From NCBI RefSeq assembly GCF_009299835.1, contig NZ_VKCZ01000020.1, forward strand, positions 310,001 through 374,000: a stretch of 64,000 nucleotides of DNA, written 5' to 3'. Positions within the stretch are counted from its first letter, which is position 1. Each line of letters opens with the position of its first letter. This document shows positions 25,792-34,257 of the stretch, one piece after another. A program made the translations under genes and the position numbers. This DNA comes from Microlunatus speluncae. GTDB lineage: Bacteria > Actinomycetota > Actinomycetes > Propionibacteriales > Propionibacteriaceae. Under the pieces are notes generated by a model. The model was not told the origin of the DNA, did not search any database, and saw only the letters and a program-made list of their open reading frames with translations.

Positions 25792-26733
25792 GTGAGCCAG
25801 ATTCCGAAGGGTCAGAAGAACGCTACCCGGTCGAGTTGGCCCACTGCGAAACGCGATGAAGGTCAGGGCTGGCCGCGGGACGACTGGGATCACGACGATG
25901 ACCGGTCCGACTCCCGGCGCTATGTCGACACCCAGTCGCGCAGGGGGCCGATGGTGATGGTGTGCGCCGTCCTGGTCTGGTGTCTTGCGGTCACGATCGG
26001 CATCGTGGCGTGGGCCAACCGGGCCGAGCCGAGTGCCGGTGCCGGTCCGCAGAGCGCCCTGCCGCCGGGAAGTACGCAGCCGTCCCAGCCCGTGGCGTCG
26101 AGCCCGGGCGACGCGGAGTCCGTACCGGAGCCGGATCGGTCGGACCGGCCCTCCCGGGACGCGCCGGACGAGGAGGACGAGGGTCCGGTGATCCCGGCCG
26201 CCGGCAGCGGGACCTACGTGCGGCAGCAGCAGAGTGCGGAGCCGCGGACGGACAGCGGGCTGGTGATCACCTACGACGTACGGGTCGAGAAGGGCCTGCC
26301 GTTCGACGTCGACGAGGTCGCCAGCACGATCCACCAGATCCTGAACGACAAGCGGTCCTGGACCGGCACCGGTGAGTGGCGGTTCGAGCTGGTCGGGCCG
26401 GGAGAGAAGGCCGACCTGCATGCCTACCTGGCCACGCCGAAGACCACCGACAAGCTGTGCGCACCGCTGCTGACCGGCGGTGAGGTGTCCTGCCGCAACG
26501 GCGACAAGGTGGTGCTGAACGCGAAGCGCTGGGCCTTCGGCGCAGAGGCGTACGGCAAGGACGTCACCAACTACCGCCGCTATCTGGTCAACCACGAGTT
26601 CGGTCACGCGCTCGGCTTCGGCCACGTCGACTGCCCGGGCGAGGGCAAGCCGGCGCCGATCATGATGCAGCAGACGAAGGGACTGGACGGCTGCAAGCGC
26701 AACCCGTGGCCGGCCGGGAACGACGACGACTGA
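25792..26733 (+). CDS. DUF3152 zinc-metalloprotease-like secreted/anchored protein
   Basis: 313 residues. A charged cytoplasmic N-terminus precedes a signal-anchor helix (~54-76, MVMVCAVLVWCLAVTIGIVAW) and a P/S/E-rich linker (~80-145). The DUF3152 domain (~150-313) has LCAPLLTGGEVSCRNGDKVVLNAKRWAFGA and a metzincin-like zinc motif NHEFGHALGFGH (HExxHxxGxxH), then MMQQTKGLDGCKRNPWP. All three histidines and the catalytic Glu are present. It is probably an extracytoplasmic protease of unknown substrate. The GTG at 25792 is chosen; the gene is divergent from YibE/F with a 51-bp gap. Confidence 0.9.
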   Translation: MSQIPKGQKNATRSSWPTAKRDEGQGWPRDDWDHDDDRSDSRRYVDTQSRRGPMVMVCAVLVWCLAVTIGIVAWANRAEPSAGAGPQSALPPGSTQPSQPVASSPGDAESVPEPDRSDRPSRDAPDEEDEGPVIPAAGSGTYVRQQQSAEPRTDSGLVITYDVRVEKGLPFDVDEVASTIHQILNDKRSWTGTGEWRFELVGPGEKADLHAYLATPKTTDKLCAPLLTGGEVSCRNGDKVVLNAKRWAFGAEAYGKDVTNYRRYLVNHEFGHALGFGHVDCPGEGKPAPIMMQQTKGLDGCKRNPWPAGNDDD

Positions 26734-26751
26734 GCCGCTGGGACCGCTGAG

Positions 26752-27528
26752 ATGTTGATCTTGCTGCCGCCCTCGGAGGGCAAGGCGGCCCCGACCCGAC
26801 GCGGCCGGCCGGTCGAGCTGGACCGCCTGTCGCACCCCGAGCTGACCGACGCCCGGCTCGCGGTGCGGGACGCGTTGATCAAGGTCAGCGGGCACCCCGA
26901 CGCGCTGCGGCTGCTGGACGTCAGCCCGGGGCTCGCCGCCGAGGTCGACCGCAACACCCGGCTGGAGACCGCGTCGGGACTGCCGGTGGCCCGGGTCTAC
27001 ACCGGCGTGCTGTACGACGCGCTCGACTACGCCGGGCTGTCGGCCGCGGGCCGGCGCCGGGCGAATCGGGTGGTCCGGGTGCAGAGTGCCCTCTGGGGCC
27101 CGGTCGGGCCGACGGACCGGATCGCGCCGTACCGCTTGTCGATGGGGGTTTCGCTGCCCGGGCTCGGGTCGCTGGCCCGGCACTGGCGGTCCCGCCTCGG
27201 GCCGGTGCTGGGCCCGCTGGCCGGGACCGGCGCGGTGATCGACTGCCGTTCGTCGTCCTACACCGGGGCCTGGCAGCCGGGCCCGGACGCGATCCGGCGC
27301 TATGTCGCGATCCGGCCGTTCACCGAGATCGACGGCCGCCGGGTCGCGATCTCCCATCAGGCCAAGCACACCCGCGGGCTGGTGGCCCGGTTGCTGCTCG
27401 AGGCCGACAGCCGGCCGCGGACGCCGCAGGCGGTGGCCGAGCTGGTCGGCACCGAGTTCCGCTGTGAACTGGTTGATCATGGTCGGCGCGGGTTCAGCCT
27501 GGATGTGATCCACGGAGCGGTTCCATGA
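26752..27528 (+). CDS. yaaA: YaaA family (peroxide stress, DUF328)
   Basis: 258 residues. MLILLPPSEGKAAP at the N-terminus, VYTGVLYDALDY, RLSMGVSLPGLGSLARHWR and ISHQAKHTRGLVARLLL are the conserved YaaA blocks. In E. coli YaaA limits free iron during peroxide stress; the molecular activity is uncertain. The gene begins 18 bp after DUF3152 and overlaps the GNAT gene by 4 bp (ATGA), so three or four genes may be cotranscribed. Confidence 0.9.
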   Translation: MLILLPPSEGKAAPTRRGRPVELDRLSHPELTDARLAVRDALIKVSGHPDALRLLDVSPGLAAEVDRNTRLETASGLPVARVYTGVLYDALDYAGLSAAGRRRANRVVRVQSALWGPVGPTDRIAPYRLSMGVSLPGLGSLARHWRSRLGPVLGPLAGTGAVIDCRSSSYTGAWQPGPDAIRRYVAIRPFTEIDGRRVAISHQAKHTRGLVARLLLEADSRPRTPQAVAELVGTEFRCELVDHGRRGFSLDVIHGAVP

Positions 27529-28004
27529 TCAGCTTGCGCCGGCTGGACCAGCGGGACCGGCGCGCGTTCGAGGCGTCCGGGATGTTGCCCGGGCCGGCCG
27601 ACGGGCTGCGCTGGCATCCGGAATATCCGACCGAGAACACGATGATCGGCTACCGGTTGTCGCTCGACGCCGGCCAGCCCGAGCCCGACGCCACTCCCTG
27701 GTGGATGTATCACGTGGTCCGTGACGGCGAGGTCGTCGGCAACATCGGCTTCCACGGCCCACCGGACGAGCACGGCGCGGTCGAGATCGGCTACGACATC
27801 GTGGAATCGCTGTGGGGGCAGGGAATCGCCTCCGGCGCCTGCGCCGCGATCATCACCATCGCCCGCGCGGCCGGTGCCGTCGTCGTGTTGGCCGAGACCG
27901 AGCCGGGCAACCTCGGCTCGCAGCGGGTGTTGATCAAGAACGGCTTCCGGACCGAGTCGCCCGCCGGCGACGATCCGGCGGTGAGATTCCGGCTGCGATG
28001 GTGA
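27525..28004 (+). CDS. GNAT N-acetyltransferase
   Basis: 159 residues. EIGYDIVESLWGQGIASGACAAII is the acetyl-CoA-binding region (QGIASG as Q/RxxGxG/A), and NLGSQRVLIKNGFRTES is motif B. The N-terminal MISLRRLDQRDRRAFEASG is the typical start. The acceptor is unknown. It is coupled by ATGA to yaaA, and its end overlaps the DNA glycosylase start. Confidence 0.88.
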   Translation: MISLRRLDQRDRRAFEASGMLPGPADGLRWHPEYPTENTMIGYRLSLDAGQPEPDATPWWMYHVVRDGEVVGNIGFHGPPDEHGAVEIGYDIVESLWGQGIASGACAAIITIARAAGAVVVLAETEPGNLGSQRVLIKNGFRTESPAGDDPAVRFRLRW

Positions 28005-28966
28005 GCCCCGATCTGGTGACGTCGGCCGCCACCCGGACCGTCGTGCTGGACTTCGAGGTGATGCTGGATTCGATCATGCTCGGGTTGCGGCGCGGGCCCG
28101 GAGATCCGACTCACCGCCGAGTCGGCAACGGCTGGCTGCGGGCGTCCCGTACGCCGCTGGGGCCGGTGTTGATCATGCTGAGTCCGGCCGGAGCGACCGC
28201 CCGGGCCAAGGCGTGGGGCGACGGGGCCGACTGGGCGCTGGAGCAGCTGCCGCGGTTGCTCGGCGGGCTGGACGATCCGTCCGGGTTCCGGCCGCTGCCC
28301 GAGCATCCGCCGCTGGTCGAGGCGCAGCGGCGCTTCCCGCAGTTCCGGGTGGGCCGCACCGAGCTGGTGCTGGAGGCGCTGGTCCCGGCCTGCCTGGAGC
28401 AGGTGGTCACCGGCAAGGAGGCGTTCCGGGCCTGGCGGCTGCTGGTCGGTGAGTTCGGTGAGCTCGCGCCCGGCCCGGCGGCGGATCCGGAATCGCCGGC
28501 GTACCGGATGCGGGTGCCGCCGGCCCCCGAAACCTGGGCCCGGGTGCCGACCTGGCGCTTCCTGGCCGCCGGGGTGGAGCAGCGCCGAAGCCGGCCGCTG
28601 GTCCGCGCCGCCGGCCGCGCGGCGGCCCTGGAACGTACCCTGACCAGGAGTAACGCCGACGCGGACCGGGCCCTGCGCAGCCTTCCGGGGATCGGCCCGT
28701 GGACCTCGGCCGAGGTACGACAACGGGCCCACGGCGACGCCGACGCCTGGAGCATCGGCGACTATCACGTCGGCAAGGCGATCACCTGGGCGCTGACCGG
28801 GCAGAAGCTCGACGACGACGCCTGCACCGAACTGCTCGAGCCCTACCGCGGCCACCGGTTCCGGGTCCAGTCCCTGCTCGGCCTGGCCGGCCTCCGCCCA
28901 CCCCGCCGCGGCCCCCGCTTCACCCTCCCGACCCACACCCCCTACGCCACTCGCGGCAAAAGCTGA
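27998..28966 (+). CDS. AlkA-like helix-hairpin-helix DNA glycosylase
   Basis: 322 residues. ADRALRSLPGIGPWTSAEVRQRAHGDADAW (~223-250) is a helix-hairpin-helix DNA-binding motif. The Asp in DAWSIGDYHVGKAI is the HhH-GPD catalytic aspartate, placed as in AlkA. The N-terminal ~100 residues are AlkA-N-like, beta-rich. It should excise alkylated bases for base-excision repair. The start may be ATG 27998 or GTG 28001, the latter overlapping the preceding TGA. Downstream is palindrome copy 6. Confidence 0.85.
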   Translation: MVSPDLVTSAATRTVVLDFEVMLDSIMLGLRRGPGDPTHRRVGNGWLRASRTPLGPVLIMLSPAGATARAKAWGDGADWALEQLPRLLGGLDDPSGFRPLPEHPPLVEAQRRFPQFRVGRTELVLEALVPACLEQVVTGKEAFRAWRLLVGEFGELAPGPAADPESPAYRMRVPPAPETWARVPTWRFLAAGVEQRRSRPLVRAAGRAAALERTLTRSNADADRALRSLPGIGPWTSAEVRQRAHGDADAWSIGDYHVGKAITWALTGQKLDDDACTELLEPYRGHRFRVQSLLGLAGLRPPRRGPRFTLPTHTPYATRGKS

Positions 28967-28970
28967 AACA

Positions 28971-29028
28971 CCCCGACTTGTCAGACTCTGGGCACGCTAT
29001 AGCGTGCCCTGCTTCTGACAAGTCGGGG
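28971..29028. repeat. Short palindrome family, copy 6
   Basis: CCCCGACTTGTCAGA and TCTGACAAGTCGGGG flank GGGCACGCTATAGCGTGCCC, a perfect 20-bp palindrome. It lies between the convergent glycosylase and anti-sigma-like genes. The outer arms match the family; the inner arms are unique. Confidence 0.92.
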
Positions 29029-29046
29029 TTGGGGTTGGGGTTGGGT

Positions 29047-29922
29047 TTACAGCTTCAGGGTTAGGCGGGGGTCGGTGGCGATCTTGAGCAGGTCGTCGGC
29101 GTCGAACGGGAAGCCGTCGATCGGCTTCAGGTAGTTGTTGGTGAAGGACTGGTCGGCGATCACCAGCACCGCTTCGCCGTCGGTCCGCTCGATGATCACC
29201 GCGAAGCCGTTCTCGAAGGTCGCGACCCGACCCGACTTGACGTTGTCGTGCCCGCTGACGTCGATCGTCTTGCAGCTCCAGGTGCCGCCGCAGTCCATCA
29301 CGCTGCCCTCGAGTGCCTTCAGATCGGACCCCACCTCGACCTCGATCCGCCCGCCGCCCTTACCGTCCTCCCAGCCGAACTTCGAGCCCAGATTCCAGCG
29401 CACCTCGCGACCGTCATCGCATTCGAGCCCTCGATGCCCGCTGCTCGACCCCTTCTGCAGGTGCCGAAGCTCCGGATCGAGGGCCCGTACGGCCGCCTCG
29501 TAGCCCTTGCGCAGCCGGATCTCCGCCGAGTCCTTCGGCCCCGGCACAGGCTTGCCGGTCGAGTAGCCCTCGCCGGGCATCGACTTGGCCATGTCCGCGC
29601 AGGTGTATTCCCAGGCCGGTGGCTTGGCCGCGGGCTTGCGGACCGGGGTCGGCTTCGGGGTCGGCTGCGCGTACACGGTGGGATCCGTGCCACCGGTCAC
29701 CGCGCCGCCGAGCAACGGGCCGGCGAACTGCGCGGCCACGATCACCGCCACGGTGCCGAGCACCAGGCCACCGGCCACTCGGAGTCGTGATCGCCGGACC
29801 GATTGCTGGGCCCGGGCCAGGTCGGCGGCCGGGTCGACGTCGCCGTCACCGGCCCGATCGGAAAGCTGGCGCAACTCCGTGCTCAGCGCTCGTTCGGTCT
29901 CGTCGTGTGGGTTGTGCATCAT
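29047..29922 (-). CDS. Single-pass membrane protein, putative anti-sigma partner
   Basis: About 291 residues from the ATG at 29922, preceded by GGGAGAACG. A cytoplasmic N-terminus (~1-47, acidic) is followed by a helix (~48-72, LRVAGGLVLGTVAVIVAAQFAGPLL), a P/K/T linker (PTPKPTPVRKPAAKPP) and an extracytoplasmic domain with four cysteines (YTCAD, LECDD, MDCGGTWSCKT). Its start lies inside the upstream sigma gene, a 77-nt out-of-frame overlap. Membrane topology and pairing with an ECF-like sigma suggest a sensor/anti-sigma role, but no zinc-binding anti-sigma motif is seen, so this is inference. Confidence 0.75.
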   Translation of the reverse strand: MMHNPHDETERALSTELRQLSDRAGDGDVDPAADLARAQQSVRRSRLRVAGGLVLGTVAVIVAAQFAGPLLGGAVTGGTDPTVYAQPTPKPTPVRKPAAKPPAWEYTCADMAKSMPGEGYSTGKPVPGPKDSAEIRLRKGYEAAVRALDPELRHLQKGSSSGHRGLECDDGREVRWNLGSKFGWEDGKGGGRIEVEVGSDLKALEGSVMDCGGTWSCKTIDVSGHDNVKSGRVATFENGFAVIIERTDGEAVLVIADQSFTNNYLKPIDGFPFDADDLLKIATDPRLTLKL

Positions 29923-30424
29923 CGTTCTCCCGATCCGTTGGTCGCGCCAGGACCGCCCGGAGCGCGCGCAGCGCATCGAAGGTCTGGCTCTTCACCGTCC
30001 CCGAGCGCACGCCCAGGTCCGCTGCGGTCTCTTCCACCGAGAGACCCCAGTAGTGGCGCAGCAGCACCACGCGGCGCTGCTTCACCGGCAGGGCGCGCAG
30101 TGCCGCCCAGAGTTCGGCCGAGTCCTCGGCCGAGACCCCGGCGGGCTCGGCGGCCCGGTCGATCAGCTCGACGCCGGTACGCTCTCGCCGCCAGGGCAGC
30201 CGGGCCTCGTCGACATGACTGTTGACGATGGCCCGCCGGGCGTAGGCCTGCACATTGCCGGCCCGGTGCACGCGGTGCCAGCTCCGGTACAGCCCGATCA
30301 GCGCCCGCTGGACGATGTCCTCGGCCTGATGCGTACCGCCACAGAGGAGGTACGCGAGCCGGAACAACCGTGGTCGTTCGGCAGCGACGAAGGCCGTGAA
30401 CTCGGCGTCCCGACTCGGCCGCAT
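29846..30424 (-). CDS. SigE-family ECF-type RNA polymerase sigma factor
   Basis: 192 residues. Region 2 is AEFTAFVAAERPRLFRLAYLLCGGTHQAEDIVQRALIGLYRSW. Region 4 is LWAALRALPVKQRRVVLLRHYWGLSVEETAADLGVRSGTVKSQTFDALRALRAVL with a clear helix-turn-helix. This resembles the actinobacterial SigE-family group (TIGR02983). It probably directs RNA polymerase to envelope or stress genes and is controlled by the overlapping membrane protein. The C-terminal ~30 residues, after region 4, are basic and coincide with the overlap. Confidence 0.9.
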   Translation of the reverse strand: MRPSRDAEFTAFVAAERPRLFRLAYLLCGGTHQAEDIVQRALIGLYRSWHRVHRAGNVQAYARRAIVNSHVDEARLPWRRERTGVELIDRAAEPAGVSAEDSAELWAALRALPVKQRRVVLLRHYWGLSVEETAADLGVRSGTVKSQTFDALRALRAVLARPTDRENDDAQPTRRDRTSAEHGVAPAFRSGR

Positions 30425-30590
30425 CCCGTACTCCCGTCAGTCATCCGCCCTGGCCGCCGGGCCTTTCGCGCCCGACCGCCCTGTTCACTTCCTAGACGGT
30501 GCCCACCTCGGATCGGTTGGGTCAGGTCAGAATCTCAGGTTGCCGCCACTCCCGGTAGCTCCGGCGAGCTCGGCCCTGCTGCGCGCCGGG

Positions 30591-30776
30591 GTGGGCCACG
30601 GAAGTCGACCCTGGTCGAGTTACGTGCACCGTTGAGGCCTTACGGGGTGCGGAAGTCGACCCCGGTCGAGAAACGTACGGGCCAGGGCGTGGGTTGGGCT
30701 GCGGAAGTCGACCTCGGTCGAGAAACGTACGGGCCAGGGCGGGGTGGGGCTGCGGAAGCCCTCAGCGGTCGAAGGA
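30591..30776. repeat. Tandem hairpin repeats, locus A
   Basis: Units beginning GGAAGTCGACC...GGTCGAG start at 30600, 30651 and 30712, with a degenerate unit near 30753 (spacings 51, 61 and ~41 bp). Two of them continue AAACGTACGGGCCAGGGCG. Each has the hairpin TCGACC/GGTCGA. No gene is supported in 30425-30776; a run of TCGG/GGGC-rich sequence precedes the repeats. Confidence 0.8.
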
Positions 30777-31778
30777 TCAGGCCAGCTGTTCGCGCAGCCG
30801 GGCGGCGAGCCAGGGGACCTGGTCGATCCGCTCCAGCGTCCAGCGGAACCCCGGATGGTCCAGCGGACGGCGGCCGGCCGCCACGCGGCCGCCGAAGCCG
30901 ACCGCGGCGGCGACCAGCAGTCGGAAGGCCATGGCCTCGGGCAGGGCGTCGAGGTCGGCCTCGGTCAGCCGCACCTGCTCGCGGTAGCCGGCGGCGACCG
31001 CCGCCAGCCGGGCCGGATCGAACGGCACCGGCGGCTCGGAGATGAACCCCCGCGCGCAGGACAACGCCAGGAACGCCAGATCGATCACCGCGGGTCCGGG
31101 ACCGGCGGCGTCCCAGTCGATCAGCGCCACCGAGCCCGCGGGCGTCAGCACGCTGTTCCGGGGATGGGCGTCGCCGTGCAGAAACACCCTGGTCAGGCCG
31201 TCGTTCGGGTCGCTGCCGAAGCTCCGGCCGGCGTAGCAGGCGTCGACCAATCGTTGCCAGAGCGCGCGGTCGGCCGCCTCCACCCGGTCGGCGACCGGCT
31301 CCAGCCGGCTCAGGCCGAAGCGGAGCTCGTTGGCGGGCAGCATCACGGCCCGGTCGATCCTGGGCAGGCCGGGCGGCGGTTCGCCGGCGACCGTGGTCGC
31401 CGCCTCGCCGGCCCGGTGCAGCCGGCCCAGCGTCGCGGCCAACCGGCCCAGTGGCACCGGCGAGAACGGGGTCGGCTCGCCCGCCACGTAATCCATGATC
31501 AACAGCTCGAGCTCGTCCAGCGGGGTGATCAGCCGGCCGGAACGATCCGGGATCACCCGCGGGCCGGGCACCCCGGCGCGGCCCAGGGCCGCCAGCACGG
31601 CCGCGTATCGTTCCAGACCGCGGCCGATCCGGATCACGGCGTGCCGGTCACCGGCGATCACCCGGAACACCGGATGATCATCGGAGAAGCGGCTGATGAC
31701 CGGGTCGGGCAGTTCGTACCGGTCCGTGATCAGCTCACGCAGCCGTTCCGGGTCCGGGGTGATCACCCGACGAGCCAA
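30777..31778 (-). CDS. Aminoglycoside phosphotransferase-family (APH) kinase
   Basis: 333 residues. FLHGDAHPRNSVL (~205) is the Brenner motif HGDxxxxN and ALIDWDAAGPGP the metal-binding DxD-like motif; the N-lobe has HAVIRIGRGLERYAAVLAAL. Such APH-fold kinases phosphorylate small molecules such as homoserine, choline or antibiotics; the substrate is not predictable. The start is uncertain: TTG at 31778 or GTG at 31766 (VITPDPERL). It is a second, intact APH-like gene near the broken one at 35219, with only general similarity. Confidence 0.85.
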   Translation of the reverse strand: MARRVITPDPERLRELITDRYELPDPVISRFSDDHPVFRVIAGDRHAVIRIGRGLERYAAVLAALGRAGVPGPRVIPDRSGRLITPLDELELLIMDYVAGEPTPFSPVPLGRLAATLGRLHRAGEAATTVAGEPPPGLPRIDRAVMLPANELRFGLSRLEPVADRVEAADRALWQRLVDACYAGRSFGSDPNDGLTRVFLHGDAHPRNSVLTPAGSVALIDWDAAGPGPAVIDLAFLALSCARGFISEPPVPFDPARLAAVAAGYREQVRLTEADLDALPEAMAFRLLVAAAVGFGGRVAAGRRPLDHPGFRWTLERIDQVPWLAARLREQLA

Positions 31779-31837
31779 TCCGAGATCGCGGTGCGCGGCA
31801 ACTGAATAGGGTGGCCGGAACGAGCTCGGAGGTGATC

Positions 31838-31888
31838 ATGAACGAGGTGCTGCTGGATTCGTTCCGGCACAACAGCGTCCTGCGGTGA
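31838..31888 (+). pseudogene. N-terminal remnant of a DinB-family gene
   Basis: A 16-codon frame, MNEVLLDSFRHNSVLR, resembles the N-terminus of DinB/DUF664 proteins (MNE-x-LLDAFRHN-type) but stops at once. It has a plausible start (ATG after AGGTGATC) and overlaps the PIG-L region. I read it as the stump left when the rest of the gene was deleted. It is weak but specific. Confidence 0.4.
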
Positions 31889-31905
31889 TCTTGGATCATG
31901 GGGCG

Positions 31906-32646
31906 ATGCGGTTTCCTTTGCCGAACGGTCCGAGGTCCCGGATCACCGCCGTCTTCGCGCACCCGGATGACGAAGCCTTCTTCGCCGGAGCGACTCTGGC
32001 CGGCTATGCAGCCGCGGGCTGCGACCTCCACCTCGCGACCTTGACCGGCGGCGAGGCCATCGGCCCGGCTCAGCTGCGCAACTACGCGCAGGCGGCCCGG
32101 TTGCTGGGCGCCGCTGAAGCCCGCCAATTGCGGCCGGGGAGGTGGCAGGACCTTGGCCGAGCAGGGGCGCCGCGTTCGCCGGCGGCCGCGCCGCTCACCG
32201 ACATCGTGACGGCGATCGAGGAGTTCCTGCGGGAGGTCCGCCCGGACGTACTGATCACGACCGATGGCGACGGAGTGACCGGACATCCCGACCACCGCCG
32301 GGCGCAGGAGGCGGTCCTGGCGGCCCGAGGGCCGGTCCCGGTCGTGCTCGCGAGCTGCGTGCGCGGTGCCGATGTTCGAGCGGCAACGTCGCGGCTCAGC
32401 GCACTCGCGCCCAACGCGACGATCGGCTCCGGCGGGATCCGCGGTGTCGAGTTCGACCCGCTCGAAATCGAACCGACCGCTACGGCGATCCAGTCGCGGG
32501 CGGCAGCACTGGACACCTACTATCCCGGCCTCGGTTCACGACCGTTGTCTGAGCTGGTGGACCTGGCCGGCCCGGTCGGCGACGGGCTTGTCCTCCGCGC
32601 GGTCGCCGAGGCGGCTCAGCACCGCGAGTACTTCCGCGAGGTCTAG
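31906..32646 (+). CDS. PIG-L family deacetylase
   Basis: About 246 residues. The zinc-binding motifs AHPDDEAFF (~17) and GHPDHRRAQEAV are intact. The fold matches PIG-L/LmbE enzymes, which in actinobacteria include MshB (mycothiol synthesis) and Mca (mycothiol-conjugate amidase). TDGDGVTGHPDHRR supports N-acetyl hydrolase activity on a sugar or conjugate. It is shorter than MshB, so a different substrate is likely. The start is ATG 31906; GTG 31885, overlapping the DinB remnant stop, is also possible. Confidence 0.88.
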   Translation: MRFPLPNGPRSRITAVFAHPDDEAFFAGATLAGYAAAGCDLHLATLTGGEAIGPAQLRNYAQAARLLGAAEARQLRPGRWQDLGRAGAPRSPAAAPLTDIVTAIEEFLREVRPDVLITTDGDGVTGHPDHRRAQEAVLAARGPVPVVLASCVRGADVRAATSRLSALAPNATIGSGGIRGVEFDPLEIEPTATAIQSRAAALDTYYPGLGSRPLSELVDLAGPVGDGLVLRAVAEAAQHREYFREV

Positions 32647-32684
32647 TGGCGTGGTCAGGAGCGACAACTGTCAGGCGATCGGAA

Positions 32685-33419
32685 TCAGGTCAGGGGTGGC
32701 GGTGCACTCGTGATCAAGTCGAGGTCGCGGACGCAGAATCTGTGGTGCTCGAAGGTCTCGTTGAGCACCGTGCCGAGACACCGCCGCACCGAGCGGCCCC
32801 TGGCGTACGGCGGCCAGACGTCGTCGGGTGGCACCGGCGCAAGCGTGTCGAGCTGCTCGGCGGTGGCGTCGTCGAGCCAGCCGTCGAGTTCGGCTGCCTG
32901 TGCGTTGCGCACGCTGATGACCTCGTCCAGGGTCGGATCGAGCGAGAGATCAATCCCGTGCGCATCACGGTAGGGCTCGACGGCCGGCCCGATGCCCATC
33001 GGCGAGAACAGCTCCGTGGAGCCCAGGCAGCAGCGACGGAACCACGAGTCGTGGACGAAGATCAGATGGCGCAACGTCTGGACGGCCGACCACTCGTCGT
33101 TCACGCTGCGGCGTTCGATGCCGGGCGAGCGGCGGATTCGCTCAATCGTGGCGGCCCAGTCGGCGTGGAGTTGACGAGCTGCCTGGCGCAGATCGGCTGG
33201 ATCCTCGGAGCGGAGCAGCGCGCGCACCGGATGGCGCCGGTCGAGCTCTGCTTCGACGTACCCGGTGACCTCGACTCCGTTCACCACGAGGTTGGTGACG
33301 AGTCCGTCGATCGTGGCGTTCTGCATGACGACGCCGACCAGGCGTGCCCCGGTCAGATCGCACTCGCGGAACTCCGCTCCGCCCAGGTCCTCGTCCAGAT
33401 ATCGCGTCATTCTCCGCAT
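32685..33419 (-). CDS. DinB-superfamily protein with pentapeptide-like N-terminus
   Basis: 244 residues. The N-terminal ~50 residues (LGGAEFRECDLTGARLVGVVMQNATIDG) follow the five-residue A(D/N)LXX periodicity of pentapeptide repeats. A four-helix DinB domain follows, with the histidines RHLIFVHDSW and ETFEHHRFCVRD that bind metal in DinB/YfiT folds. Some relatives are bacillithiol- or mycothiol-dependent transferases. The start is ATG 33419 or ATG 33410 (MTRYLDEDL). No partner gene is evident. Confidence 0.85.
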   Translation of the reverse strand: MRRMTRYLDEDLGGAEFRECDLTGARLVGVVMQNATIDGLVTNLVVNGVEVTGYVEAELDRRHPVRALLRSEDPADLRQAARQLHADWAATIERIRRSPGIERRSVNDEWSAVQTLRHLIFVHDSWFRRCCLGSTELFSPMGIGPAVEPYRDAHGIDLSLDPTLDEVISVRNAQAAELDGWLDDATAEQLDTLAPVPPDDVWPPYARGRSVRRCLGTVLNETFEHHRFCVRDLDLITSAPPPLT

Positions 33420-33605
33420 GCTAGGTCAGCGCACCGACAGTGAACGGACGCTCCTGGGTTCGTCAACCGGGGATCTGGCCAGTCCCCGGCCCACGGCCGC
33501 TATGGGGCCATCACGATCAGTCGCTGCCGCGGCGGGGGAGATCGGACCGCCCGATCGTTACGTTGCCGGACTCAGGCAACCACGATCGGTCTACGGAGCT
33601 GCGCC

Positions 33606-34157
33606 ATGGACGAGCGAACGAACACCACGCCGACCCGCCGGGTCGCGATCTGGATCTCGGATCCGGTCGACGCGCCGTTGTACGGCTGCACGTTCGGGCA
33701 GGCCGTGGGCCGGTTCTTTCGCCGCTACGCCGGCTTCTCCGGTCGATCCAGCCGCAGCGAGTACTGGAAGGTCAATCCGCTGATCGGCGGCATCCTGCTC
33801 TTCGGTCAGCTGGCCGCCACCGGCGGGTTCGAGGAAGCTCACACCGTGACCAAGGTGATCATCGTCTCGGCCCTGGTGCTCGGGGTGGTGACGTTCGTAC
33901 CGTCCCTCGCCCTGTTGGTCCGCCGGCTCCACGACGTCAACTTCTCCGGCGGGTGGGCGGTGCTGGTGTTCGCCCCGTCGCTGATCTTGGCCGCGATCCC
34001 GTTCCTGGACGTCGATGTCGGCTTCTTCACCGTGCTGCTGGGACTCGTCTCCGTGGTCGGTGGACTGTTCGTGCTGATCCTGCTGCTGCTGGACAGCAAT
34101 CCGGTCGGCGCTCGGTTCGACAACGCGATCCAACGCTGGGTGCGACCCGGACCGTAG
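33606..34157 (+). CDS. DUF805 membrane protein
   Basis: 183 residues. The motifs FSGRSSRSEYWK and RRLHDVNFSGGW are diagnostic of DUF805, and SNPVGARFDNAI ends the domain. About four membrane helices lie at ~55-75, 80-105, 115-130 and 135-155. Function is unknown; DUF805 proteins are small inner-membrane proteins. The 186 bp upstream (33420-33605) holds no gene I can support. Confidence 0.9.
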   Translation: MDERTNTTPTRRVAIWISDPVDAPLYGCTFGQAVGRFFRRYAGFSGRSSRSEYWKVNPLIGGILLFGQLAATGGFEEAHTVTKVIIVSALVLGVVTFVPSLALLVRRLHDVNFSGGWAVLVFAPSLILAAIPFLDVDVGFFTVLLGLVSVVGGLFVLILLLLDSNPVGARFDNAIQRWVRPGP

Positions 34158-34257
34158 CAGCTCGCACCGGGCCGGAAGCAAGATTCACTCACGGTTCGGT
34201 TACTTGCCTGGCGCGGATTAGGAGGCGTACGGCGCGAGGGGTGTACCTTGCTGACTC

